Source: an uncultured Clostridia bacterium
GTDB taxonomy: Bacteria > Bacillota > Clostridia > Peptostreptococcales > Anaerovoracaceae
NCBI GenBank assembly: GCA_937928455.1
Contig: CALFUG010000221.1
Coordinates: 1 to 9,697, forward strand
Reading direction: 5' to 3'
DNA length: 9,697 nucleotides
Under the pieces are notes generated by a model. The model searched no databases, was not told where the DNA came from, and saw only the letters and a list, made by a program, of their open reading frames with translations. This document shows, piece after piece, positions 1 to 6,978 of the stretch. Every line of letters starts with the position of its first letter. The stretch's first letter is position 1. The position numbers and the translations under genes were made by a program.

Positions 1-26
1 AATGGAAAATGAAGGAGGGATTGGCC

Positions 27-134
27 ATGATGATTTTGAAAATCGTATTTGTGGCAGTGCTATGTGTTCCCTTGGTATATATCTCCATATTACTTCTCAC
101 CAAGTTGATGGATCAAGTAATTGGCAAAAAATAG
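27..134 (+). CDS. Small single-pass membrane peptide upstream of tmk (35 aa, unknown function)
   Basis: A 35-residue open frame begins with a double ATG at 27 and 30 and ends at a TAG at 132-134. A strong Shine-Dalgarno GGAGG (14-18) lies 8 nt before the first ATG, and the stop is 11 nt before the tmk start, so it looks like a real, translationally linked member of the operon. Residues 3-24 are almost entirely hydrophobic (valine, leucine, isoleucine, phenylalanine), followed by a short tail with three lysines and one aspartate, which suggests one membrane-spanning helix with a basic end. The frame is open leftwards to the window edge, with another ATG at 9, so a slightly longer form is possible. 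I do not recognise the family, and its role is unknown; its position only says it is made together with dTMP kinase. An alternative is that it is a leader peptide that tunes tmk translation. Confidence 0.6.
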   Translation: MMILKIVFVAVLCVPLVYISILLLTKLMDQVIGKK

Positions 135-145
135 AGGCGAGGAAC

Positions 146-778
146 ATGAGAAAATCGAACAAAGGGCTATTCATCACCATGGAAGGACCGGACGGCTCCG
201 GGAAATCCACGCAAATGAACTTGTTGTGTGAATATCTTCGAGAGCAGGGCGTGGATTTTTTGCAAACAAGAGAACCGGGTGGAACCGCCATCGGTGAAAA
301 AATACGAAATCTTGTTTTGGATAAATCTCATCCGGAAATGGATGATTTAACAGAAGCCATGTTGTATGCGGCGGCTCGGGCACAACATGTGGCAGAAGTC
401 ATTCGACCGGCCTTGGCCCAGGGACAGTTGGTGGTATGCGACCGTTTTGTGGACTCCAGCTTGGTATATCAAGGATATGCGCGTGGATTAGGACAACCGG
501 TAACCGTGATGAATCAATTGGCGGTGGAAGATTGCCTACCGGATGTTACATTTTTAGTCTTAGTGGATCCAAAGACCGGAATGAATCGAATACAACACAA
601 GGATCGAGATCGGTTGGAGCAGTTGGATGAAACCTTTCATCAGAAGGTATATGAAGGTTACATACAGCTTTGGGAGCAGTCCCCGAATCGGATTTACCGA
701 ATTAATGGAAACCGGGAGCAAGAACGGGTATTTGAAGATGTAAAGGATATTATCGATCCCATATTGGCAAAGAGGTAA
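146..778 (+). CDS. tmk: Thymidylate kinase (dTMP kinase)
   Basis: Phosphorylates dTMP to dTDP with ATP in the cytoplasm, the step that joins de novo and salvage dTTP supply for DNA replication. The 210-residue length is usual for bacterial TMPK. Visible motifs are the P-loop GPDGSGKS at residues 14-21, the REPGG substrate-binding segment at 42-46, the DRF signature at 99-101 followed by DSS (103-105), and an arginine-rich lid region near residues 148-158. The ATG at 146 is chosen because it places the P-loop about 14 residues in, as in the family, and has a GAGG (134-137) 8 nt upstream plus a second GAGG closer in. The open frame extends upstream to position 2, but that part overlaps the small membrane peptide in another frame and does not resemble TMPK. 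holB starts 6 nt after the stop, so the two replication genes are probably co-expressed. Confidence 0.97.
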   Translation: MRKSNKGLFITMEGPDGSGKSTQMNLLCEYLREQGVDFLQTREPGGTAIGEKIRNLVLDKSHPEMDDLTEAMLYAAARAQHVAEVIRPALAQGQLVVCDRFVDSSLVYQGYARGLGQPVTVMNQLAVEDCLPDVTFLVLVDPKTGMNRIQHKDRDRLEQLDETFHQKVYEGYIQLWEQSPNRIYRINGNREQERVFEDVKDIIDPILAKR

Positions 779-784
779 TCGGTG

Positions 785-1603
785 ATGCGATTAGAAGATA
801 TTCCGGTTCGAGGAAAAAGAATACAGGAATTATGCCACCAGTGGTCTTTTGGAAAAGTGGCACATGCCTATTTGGTAGAGACTCCCCGGTTGGGAGAGAA
901 CCGTGAATTGGCCAAGGCCTTGGCAAAGGCCATCCTATGCCCTGTAAAACCGGGATATGGATGTGGGCAGTGCAATATGTGTCAAAAGATTGACCATGAT
1001 AATCACGAAGACATTTGTTTTGTTCAACCGGAAGGATCTTTTCTGCAAGACCGGGAAGTGGTTCCATTCATGATATTTCTGAAGACAAAGCCGGTGGGGC
1101 ATCGGAACGTGGTCTTTATCATGGAAGGGGACCGAATGACCCTTACGGCCCAAAATCGGCTGCTGAAAACATTGGAAGAACCAAGCCCCGGAGCTGTGAT
1201 TTTTCTCTTTTGTGAGCGGGCCGATGGGCTGGTACCCACCATTCGCTCCCGGTGCCGAACCATCACCATAGATTGGGAGACATTTCCCGCCAATGAAGAG
1301 AGAGAACAGGCCCGGCGATTGATGGACAGCATCGGAAAGAAAGTAACCTATCGCGAAAGAAGAGAGATGCTCGCTTCCATTTTGGAGGACAAGGAGCAAG
1401 GTCGAAAAAGAGCATTGGCCTTGTTGGACTATTTGGAAGAAGAATGCCAAATTCTGCTTCGGGATTACACCGAGAAGGGAGAGCCCTCTCTTGCGTTTAT
1501 CTCCGACGTGGTGGTCAAGGTGGAAAGTACTCGAAAAGCCATACAGGGGAATATCGGATTTGGGTATGCCCTAAAGAATTTATTGTTGGAAATGGGAGGA
1601 TAA
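785..1603 (+). CDS. holB: DNA polymerase III delta' subunit (clamp loader)
   Basis: Clamp-loader subunit that, with tau/gamma (DnaX) and delta (HolA), opens the beta clamp and places it on primed DNA. Features seen: a zinc-binding knuckle of cysteines 52, 60, 63 and 66; the segment ending QNRLLKTLEEP (123-133), typical of the DnaX/delta' AAA+ family; and an SRC sensor/arginine-finger motif at 155-157. The place where a Walker A loop would lie (about 33-42, ETPRLGENRE) lacks GKS/T, which fits delta' as an ATPase-dead subunit and argues against DnaX. At 272 residues it is somewhat shorter than many delta' proteins. ATG 785 is preferred over the adjacent GTG 782 because AGAGGT (771-776) is then 8 nt away. 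The yaaQ and yaaR genes that lie between tmk and holB in Bacillus are absent here. Confidence 0.9.
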   Translation: MRLEDIPVRGKRIQELCHQWSFGKVAHAYLVETPRLGENRELAKALAKAILCPVKPGYGCGQCNMCQKIDHDNHEDICFVQPEGSFLQDREVVPFMIFLKTKPVGHRNVVFIMEGDRMTLTAQNRLLKTLEEPSPGAVIFLFCERADGLVPTIRSRCRTITIDWETFPANEEREQARRLMDSIGKKVTYRERREMLASILEDKEQGRKRALALLDYLEEECQILLRDYTEKGEPSLAFISDVVVKVESTRKAIQGNIGFGYALKNLLLEMGG

Positions 1604-1606
1604 TCA

Positions 1607-2530
1607 ATGACAAAAGTAGCAGGCGTTAAATTTAAGGATGCCGGCAAAATATACTATTTTGACCCCAACGGATTCTCCGTGGAACATGGAACCCACGTCA
1701 TCGTGGAAACGGCACGAGGGCTGGAATATGGAACGGTGGTAAAAGGCATCGTGGAGGTAGAGGATTCTCAAATTGTACCTCCTCTGAAACCGGTAGTACG
1801 TGTGGCTACCAAGGAGGACCAAACCAGGCATCAGCAGAATGAAGAAAAAAAAGAAAAGGCCATGATACAATGTCAGGAAAAAATAGACAAACATGATTTG
1901 GAGATGAAACTGATTGATGTGGAATACACCTTTGATAATAGCAAGGTGATATTTTATTTCACTTCCGATGGTCGGGTGGATTTCCGAGATTTGGTGAAAG
2001 ACCTGGCTTCCGTATTCAAAATGAGAATTGAACTTCGTCAAATTGGGGTTCGAGACGAGGCAAAGCTATTAGGTGGAATCGGTACTTGCGGAAAGGGTTT
2101 GTGTTGCCACACTTGGTTATCCGAATTCGAACCGGTTTCTATTAAAATGGCAAAGGTGCAGAATTTGTCTTTAAATCCCACCAAGATATCTGGAATTTGC
2201 GGCCGGCTAATGTGCTGTTTGAAGTATGAAAATGATATCTACTTGAAATTGCGCAAGGGGATGCCAGAACCGGGTGAACGGGTGAAAACCAAAGAAGGAA
2301 TGGCGCAGGTAGTGGATGTGAATATTTTCGAAGAGCGGATACGGGCCAGACTGTTACTGAACGAAAAGGATGAAAGAGGGGAGGAAAAATTGTCCCCAGA
2401 TATTCATTTTTATGGGAAAGATGAAATACAACGTATTTCTAAGCCCTCGAAAAAGGGCAAACAAAAAGATTTGGGGGATGAAGTTCCCCCGGAGCTGGTG
2501 CCTGAATTGAAGGATTTGATGAAGGAATAG
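1607..2530 (+). CDS. ricT: RicT/YaaT, PSP1-domain Fe-S regulator of RNA processing and sporulation
   Basis: Member of the PSP1 family. In Bacillus subtilis RicT (YaaT) joins RicA and RicF in a cytoplasmic complex that carries Fe-S clusters, assists RNase Y-dependent mRNA maturation and influences sporulation, competence and biofilm formation. The conserved cysteines are visible as C161, CC 166-167, C198 and CC 203-204. Residues 1-70 form the N-terminal part, 75-100 a highly charged helical stretch, and the core runs to about 260. The lysine-rich C-terminal tail (about 290-307) makes it, at 307 residues, longer than the Bacillus protein (about 275). The ATG at 1607 has GGGAGGA (1594-1600) directly upstream, inside the end of holB, and starts 3 nt after the holB stop, so translation is likely coupled. 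RicA and RicF partners are not in this window. Confidence 0.93.
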   Translation: MTKVAGVKFKDAGKIYYFDPNGFSVEHGTHVIVETARGLEYGTVVKGIVEVEDSQIVPPLKPVVRVATKEDQTRHQQNEEKKEKAMIQCQEKIDKHDLEMKLIDVEYTFDNSKVIFYFTSDGRVDFRDLVKDLASVFKMRIELRQIGVRDEAKLLGGIGTCGKGLCCHTWLSEFEPVSIKMAKVQNLSLNPTKISGICGRLMCCLKYENDIYLKLRKGMPEPGERVKTKEGMAQVVDVNIFEERIRARLLLNEKDERGEEKLSPDIHFYGKDEIQRISKPSKKGKQKDLGDEVPPELVPELKDLMKE

Positions 2531-2533
2531 TGG

Positions 2534-3352
2534 ATGAATATTGGGGTAGAGGAACGGCTAGATGAAATCGGATTTGGTGATTTAAAAATCATTCAACATC
2601 CTTTGGAATTTTGCTACGGAGTGGATGCGGTGATTGCAGCAGATTTTGCGGCCCGATTGACAAGTGGCGAGGGGAGAAAAGCGGACAGCCACATGAAAAC
2701 CGCCATGGATTTGGGAACGGGATCTGGAATCATCCCCCTGATTTTAAGCCATAAAACCCAAATTTCTCATTTGTACGGCATTGAACTGCAGGAAAAAGCC
2801 TGGAACCGAGCTTTAAGAACAATGGATCTCAATGGGTTAACCCAGAGAATTCAGATGTTACATGGAGATGTAAAGGACTACTTTGAAAAAAGCCATGAAG
2901 TTTGGGAAGGCACCATGGATTTGGTGATTTCCAACCCCCCTTATGTATCCAAGGGATCGGGAATTCCTGTGAAAAGAGAAGCCAAGCACCTAGCTCGGCA
3001 TGAGACGTCCGCTACGTTGTCGGATTTTATAAAAACTGCCAGCTATCTCTTAAAACCCCGTGGCCATCTGGTGGTGGTACACCGTCCCGCACGACTACCG
3101 GATTTGATGTGGGAAATGAGATTTTATGGAATTGAGCCGAAAACACTCCGGTTTGTTCATCCCTTCCACCACCAAGCCCCGAATATCATGCTGGTGCATG
3201 GCATAAAGGGTGGGGGTAAAGAATTAAAAATTCTACCTCCACTTCCGGTTTATGAGTCAAAAGAAGTCTATTCTGCAGAAATTCTAGAGATTTATCAGGG
3301 TAAAAAAGAGGTTGAATTATCATGTGGGGTGAGTGATAATGAAAGAGAGTAG
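2534..3352 (+). CDS. TrmN6/YabB-like tRNA1(Val) adenine-N6 methyltransferase
   Basis: SAM-dependent class I methyltransferase of the TrmN6 (YfiC/YabB) family, which methylates N6 of A37 in tRNA1(Val). Motif I for SAM binding is DLGTGSG at residues 59-65, the acidic residue after strand 2 lies in GIELQ (82-86), and the amino-group methyltransferase motif NPPY is at 134-137, as expected for N6-adenine enzymes. The N-terminal HPLEFCYGVDAV (22-33) resembles the family's substrate-side segment. The 272 residues slightly exceed the roughly 245 of Bacillus YabB because of an extended C-terminus (about 235-272). The start lies 3 nt after the ricT stop, with GAAGGAA (2521-2527) as a ribosome site. In Bacillus yazA and yabC (rsmI) follow; here neither does. 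Family assignment is secure, the exact tRNA target inferred. Confidence 0.88.
   Translation: MNIGVEERLDEIGFGDLKIIQHPLEFCYGVDAVIAADFAARLTSGEGRKADSHMKTAMDLGTGSGIIPLILSHKTQISHLYGIELQEKAWNRALRTMDLNGLTQRIQMLHGDVKDYFEKSHEVWEGTMDLVISNPPYVSKGSGIPVKREAKHLARHETSATLSDFIKTASYLLKPRGHLVVVHRPARLPDLMWEMRFYGIEPKTLRFVHPFHHQAPNIMLVHGIKGGGKELKILPPLPVYESKEVYSAEILEIYQGKKEVELSCGVSDNERE
3312..3340 (+). promoter_or_regulatory. Candidate internal sigma-A promoter inside the operon
   Basis: TTGAAT (3312-3317) and GATAAT (3335-3340) are separated by exactly 17 nt. Each hexamer matches the sigma-A consensus at four to five of six positions. It sits in the last codons of the methyltransferase gene and would start a transcript about 35 nt before the next gene, giving separate control of membrane protein-murA-fbp-NYN. 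A chance match inside coding sequence cannot be excluded. Confidence 0.35.
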
Positions 3353-3381
3353 CCGTTGTTACCCCGGATGGAGGTATGCTT

Positions 3382-3708
3382 ATGTCACTTGAAATCACCC
3401 TCACATTGAAAGACATCCTATGGTTTCTCATTGGAGTAGGAGCCATTGTCTTTCTGATATACTTAATTGTATTGTTTAAGAATCTGTTGCAGACAGTAAA
3501 GAAGACCAATCAAATTTTAGATGATGCCAATGTAGTCACTAAGATTACGGCCAACCGTGCCACGGAAGTCAATGAGGCGGTGTCGGATTTGTCGGGGGCT
3601 TTGGGTTCTGTTGCAAACAGCTTTAAGGGAAATCAGAGCACCATGGCCGCGTTGTCCAATCTGGTGAACGCCCTATCTTCACTAAAAGGTCTTTTAAAAA
3701 ATAAGTAA
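3382..3708 (+). CDS. Small single-pass membrane protein with coiled-coil-like C-terminus (DUF948-like), upstream of murA
   Basis: A 108-residue protein with one strong transmembrane helix (about residues 11-33) followed by a lysine-containing juxtamembrane stretch and a soluble tail (40-108) rich in Asn, Ala, Ser, Leu and Val with a heptad-like pattern, suggesting a helical, possibly coiled-coil domain. This layout resembles DUF948-type general stress or envelope proteins of Firmicutes, but I cannot confirm that family. ATG 3382 is preferred over ATG 3376 because GGAGG (3370-3374) is 7 nt before it and only 1 nt before the upstream one. It lies 29 nt after the methyltransferase gene and 20 nt before murA, so a role at the envelope linked with cell-wall synthesis is a fair inference from context only. 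Confidence 0.75.
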   Translation: MSLEITLTLKDILWFLIGVGAIVFLIYLIVLFKNLLQTVKKTNQILDDANVVTKITANRATEVNEAVSDLSGALGSVANSFKGNQSTMAALSNLVNALSSLKGLLKNK

Positions 3709-3728
3709 GAATTAGAGGTAAGAATTCA

Positions 3729-4997
3729 TTGGCCAAATATATTGTTCAGAGTAGCGGACCTTTGGTGGGAGAAGTGGAGATCAGTGGCTCAAAAAATGCG
3801 GTGTTGCCCATCATGGCCGCCGCTATTTTGAGTGAAGAAACCTGTGAGATTTTGGAAGTCCCTCATCTAAAGGATGTGGAGGTTATGTGTCAACTGCTTC
3901 GCAGCATAGGGGCTACTGTGAGGGAAGACTATCCCAATCATCGGGTTGTGATTGAACCCGCCAAAAAACTCAGCAGTGAAGCGCCTCTTGATTTGGTCAA
4001 CAAGATGCGGGCCTCCGTCTTGATTATGGGTCCTTTACTGGCGAAAACGGGTCGCGCTAAAATGCCTTTACCAGGGGGATGTGCCATTGGAGAGAGGCCC
4101 ATTGATCTTCATCTCAAGGGATTTGAGGCTTTGGGGGCAGATGTGGTGAAGGGCTATGACTTTGTGGAAGCCAGCTCTTCCAAATTAATCGGCACCACCA
4201 TATACTTGGATTTCCCCAGTGTAGGAGCCACGGAGAATATCATGATGGCGGCCGTGTTGGGGGAAGGCATTACCATTATTGAAAATGTTGCTGAAGAACC
4301 GGAAATCGTGGATTTGGCCAACTTCCTCAATAAGATGGGGGCACGTATTAAAGGAGCAGGTACGGACACCATAAAAATTGAAGGGGTAGAGAACTTAAAA
4401 GGTGCGGTTCATCAAGTCATTCCGGACCGGATAGAACTGGGCACGTTTATGGTAGCTGCCGCTATCACGCGAGGGAATATTACCATAAAGAATGCGTTGC
4501 CAAGTCATGTGAAGCCCTTGATTGCAAAACTCAAGGAGTGTGGAGCTGAAGTAGAAGTTACCGAGGACGAAGAAACCATTGTGGTTCGGGCAGACGTTCT
4601 TCCCTTGGTGCCGGCGGATTTAAAAACCCTTCCTTATCCCGGGTTTCCTACGGATATGCAACCACAGTTTATGGCATTGCTAACCACTATCAAAGGGGCC
4701 TCCGCGGTGGTGGAAACGGTTTTTGAGAATCGTTTCATGCATGTTCGGGAGATGAATCGAATGGGGGCTGACATTCAAACAGAGGGTAAGTCCGCCATCA
4801 TTAACGGTGGTAGGTCCTTGTTAGGGACTACGGTGATGGCAACGGACTTGCGAGCGGGAGCGGCATTGGTGTTGAGCGCATTGGCGGCAGAGGGAACCAC
4901 TACCATTGCGGAAATCCATCATATTGAAAGAGGATATTCCAATTTAGTGGAAAAACTGACTGGACTGGGTGCGGTGATTACAAGAGTAGAGGACTGA
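3729..4997 (+). CDS. murA: UDP-N-acetylglucosamine 1-carboxyvinyltransferase MurA
   Basis: Cytoplasmic enzyme that transfers enolpyruvate from PEP to UDP-GlcNAc, the first committed step of peptidoglycan synthesis and the target of fosfomycin. The 422-residue length is typical. Visible are the SKNA segment with K22 and N23, the PGGCAIG active-site loop with catalytic Cys118 (the fosfomycin-reactive cysteine, equivalent to Cys115 of the E. coli enzyme), the following RPIDLHL, and the PGFPTDMQPQ motif in the second domain that holds the catalytic aspartate. The start is a TTG at 3729: the first in-frame ATG would remove K22, and AGAGGT (3714-3719) is 9 nt upstream. Because the Cys is present, fosfomycin sensitivity is expected from this enzyme alone. 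Firmicutes often carry two paralogues (MurAA and MurAB, also called MurZ); which one this is cannot be said. Confidence 0.97.
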   Translation: MAKYIVQSSGPLVGEVEISGSKNAVLPIMAAAILSEETCEILEVPHLKDVEVMCQLLRSIGATVREDYPNHRVVIEPAKKLSSEAPLDLVNKMRASVLIMGPLLAKTGRAKMPLPGGCAIGERPIDLHLKGFEALGADVVKGYDFVEASSSKLIGTTIYLDFPSVGATENIMMAAVLGEGITIIENVAEEPEIVDLANFLNKMGARIKGAGTDTIKIEGVENLKGAVHQVIPDRIELGTFMVAAAITRGNITIKNALPSHVKPLIAKLKECGAEVEVTEDEETIVVRADVLPLVPADLKTLPYPGFPTDMQPQFMALLTTIKGASAVVETVFENRFMHVREMNRMGADIQTEGKSAIINGGRSLLGTTVMATDLRAGAALVLSALAAEGTTTIAEIHHIERGYSNLVEKLTGLGAVITRVED

Positions 4998-5009
4998 TGG
5001 AAAGGTTCG

Positions 5010-5014
5010 GGAGG
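5010..5014 (+). promoter_or_regulatory. Ribosome binding site that decides the fbp start
   Basis: A perfect GGAGG lies 6 nt before ATG 5021. An upstream in-frame ATG at 4997 overlaps the murA stop (TGATG) and has only an AGAGG (4988-4992) 4 nt away. The stronger and better spaced site, and the similarity of the resulting N-terminus to clostridial class III enzymes, favour 5021. Confidence 0.6.
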
Positions 5015-5020
5015 GCGGAT

Positions 5021-6967
5021 ATGGTTGACGAACAGTTTTTGAGGTTACTATCAAAGGATTATCCCAATCGAAAAAAAGCCTTGGCGGAGATTATTAATCT
5101 CCGGGCAATCCTGGCACTTCCCAAAGGAACGGAGTATTTCCTGTCGGATTTGCACGGAGAGCACGAGGCTTTTATTCATATGATTAAAAGCGCTTCCGGT
5201 GTCATCCGGTCAAAAATCGAAGAGGTTTTCAGCGAGGAACTAACCAAGGAAGAGCGGGATCATTTGGCTGCCTTGGTGTATAATGCGGAAGCGGAAATCA
5301 AAAGGATACGTCAAACCGATGTAGATTACGCATTGTGGTGTAAATACAACATTTTTCACCTGGTGCAGATTTTAAAGTCAGTGTCTACCAAGTATACCCG
5401 GTCAAAAGTGCGTAAACGAATGCCGAAGGACATGGATTATATCATGGATGAATTGCTCCATGCCGAAGACGAAGCCAACAAGGCCCACTACTATGGTGAA
5501 ATCATCAATACCTTGATTGAGACGGGCACCGCTACGGATTTCATTATCGGAATGACCAATACCATCAGCCGTTTGGCCGTGGACCAGCTGCATATCATCG
5601 GGGATATTTACGATAGGGGCTCCCACCCCGATGGGATTATGGATTTCTTAATGGATTTTCATGATGTGGATTTCCAGTGGGGAAACCACGACATCGTTTG
5701 GATGGGTGCGGCTACCGGTAATTGGGCATGCATTACCAATGTCATTCGCATGAATATCAGTTACAACAATTTCGATATGTTGGAAATCGGATATGGCATC
5801 AATTTACGGCCCTTGGCTGTTTTCGCCCAGGAAACCTATCGAGAAGACCCTTGCGATTCTTTCCGGCCTCATGTTCTGGAGAGGAATCAATATGACCCAG
5901 TGGCGGAAGATCTGGCAGCGAAAATGCATAAGGCCATTGCCATTTGTCAATTCAAGGTAGAAGGGCAACGAATTAAGGCCCATCCGGAATATGGCATGGA
6001 AGATAGGCTGCTACTGGATAAGATGGATTTCGAAAAAGGCACGGTGATGGTTCGAGGAGTGGAGTATCCCTTGACGGACTCGTGTTTTCCCACCATTGAC
6101 CCCCAGGACCCTTATGGGCTGACACCAGAGGAAACGTTGTTGTTGAACACCCTGGAGGCATCCTTCCTCCGAAGTGAAAAACTTCATAAGCATATACGTT
6201 TCTTGTTCAGCCACGGGGGCATGTACAAAATTGTAAATGGAAATTTATTGTACCATGGTTGTATCCCCATGACGGAGGATGGGGAGTTTGAGGACTGCAC
6301 CATCAACGGCGTTACATCCAAGGGGAAAGCGTACTTGGATTATTTGGATGATCAAGTTCGAAAAGCTTATTTTACACCAAAAGAGTCCGAGGAGATTGGC
6401 CGTTCCGGAGACCTGATGTGGTATCTCTGGTTGGGGAAGAAATCTCCCTTGTTCGGGAAAGACCAAATGACCACCTTTGAAAGATGTTTCATCAAAGATA
6501 AAGCCGTGCATAAGGAACGCTCCGTCCCTTATTATCATTTAATTGATCGTAAAGATATTTGTGAAAAAATTCTTCGAGAGTTCGGCTTGACATCCGATCA
6601 ATCCCATATTTTAAATGGCCATGTACCGGTGAAGGTGAAGGATGGTGCAAGTCCGGTGAGAGGGCAAGGGCTGTTGTTTATTATCGACGGGGGGATGTCC
6701 AAGGCATACCAAAAGGATACGGGAATTGCGGGATACACTTTTATTTTCAATTCACGATTTATGGCGTTGGCAGAGCACAAGCCCTATTCTCCACTGCAGC
6801 CGGACGGAAGTCAAACCTTCCACGCTCCCGCCCTCAGGACCGTAGAAATGCTTCATAAACGAATGACCGTACGGGATACGGATATTGGCAAAGATTTGCA
6901 GAAACAGATTGAAGAACTACAATTATTGATTGACGCATACCAAAAAGGAACCATTAAAGAAAGATAG
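5021..6967 (+). CDS. fbp: Fructose-1,6-bisphosphatase, class III (Firmicutes type)
   Basis: Hydrolyses fructose 1,6-bisphosphate to fructose 6-phosphate, the irreversible step of gluconeogenesis that feeds hexosamine and cell-wall precursor synthesis. The protein has the calcineurin-like metallophosphatase motifs of the class III enzyme: SDLHGE at 42-47 (metal ligands D43, H45), GDIYDRG at 194-200, GNHD at 221-224, SHGG at 397-400 and NGH at 532-534. At 648 residues it matches the unusually long class III family (about 640-670). An ATG at 4997 would add eight residues and overlap the murA stop by one base; the 5021 start has a better ribosome site. Co-transcription with murA links hexose phosphate supply with the first step of peptidoglycan synthesis, an inference from position only. 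The NYN gene follows 11 nt downstream. Confidence 0.96.
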   Translation: MVDEQFLRLLSKDYPNRKKALAEIINLRAILALPKGTEYFLSDLHGEHEAFIHMIKSASGVIRSKIEEVFSEELTKEERDHLAALVYNAEAEIKRIRQTDVDYALWCKYNIFHLVQILKSVSTKYTRSKVRKRMPKDMDYIMDELLHAEDEANKAHYYGEIINTLIETGTATDFIIGMTNTISRLAVDQLHIIGDIYDRGSHPDGIMDFLMDFHDVDFQWGNHDIVWMGAATGNWACITNVIRMNISYNNFDMLEIGYGINLRPLAVFAQETYREDPCDSFRPHVLERNQYDPVAEDLAAKMHKAIAICQFKVEGQRIKAHPEYGMEDRLLLDKMDFEKGTVMVRGVEYPLTDSCFPTIDPQDPYGLTPEETLLLNTLEASFLRSEKLHKHIRFLFSHGGMYKIVNGNLLYHGCIPMTEDGEFEDCTINGVTSKGKAYLDYLDDQVRKAYFTPKESEEIGRSGDLMWYLWLGKKSPLFGKDQMTTFERCFIKDKAVHKERSVPYYHLIDRKDICEKILREFGLTSDQSHILNGHVPVKVKDGASPVRGQGLLFIIDGGMSKAYQKDTGIAGYTFIFNSRFMALAEHKPYSPLQPDGSQTFHAPALRTVEMLHKRMTVRDTDIGKDLQKQIEELQLLIDAYQKGTIKER

Positions 6968-6978
6968 AAAGGTGATTT

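Noticed and set aside
1..12. Possible last codons (Asn-Gly-Lys-stop, TGA at 10-12) of an upstream gene
   Set aside because: Only four codons are visible, too few to support a feature, though an upstream gene ending here would fit the operon.
3339..3392. 17-codon frame MKESSRCYPGW... between the methyltransferase and membrane-protein genes
   Set aside because: Too short, with no separate ribosome site, and it overlaps the start of the membrane-protein gene.
6930..6958. TTGACG-17-ATTAAA near the end of fbp as a promoter for the NYN gene
   Set aside because: The -10 matches only three of six positions; not supportable.
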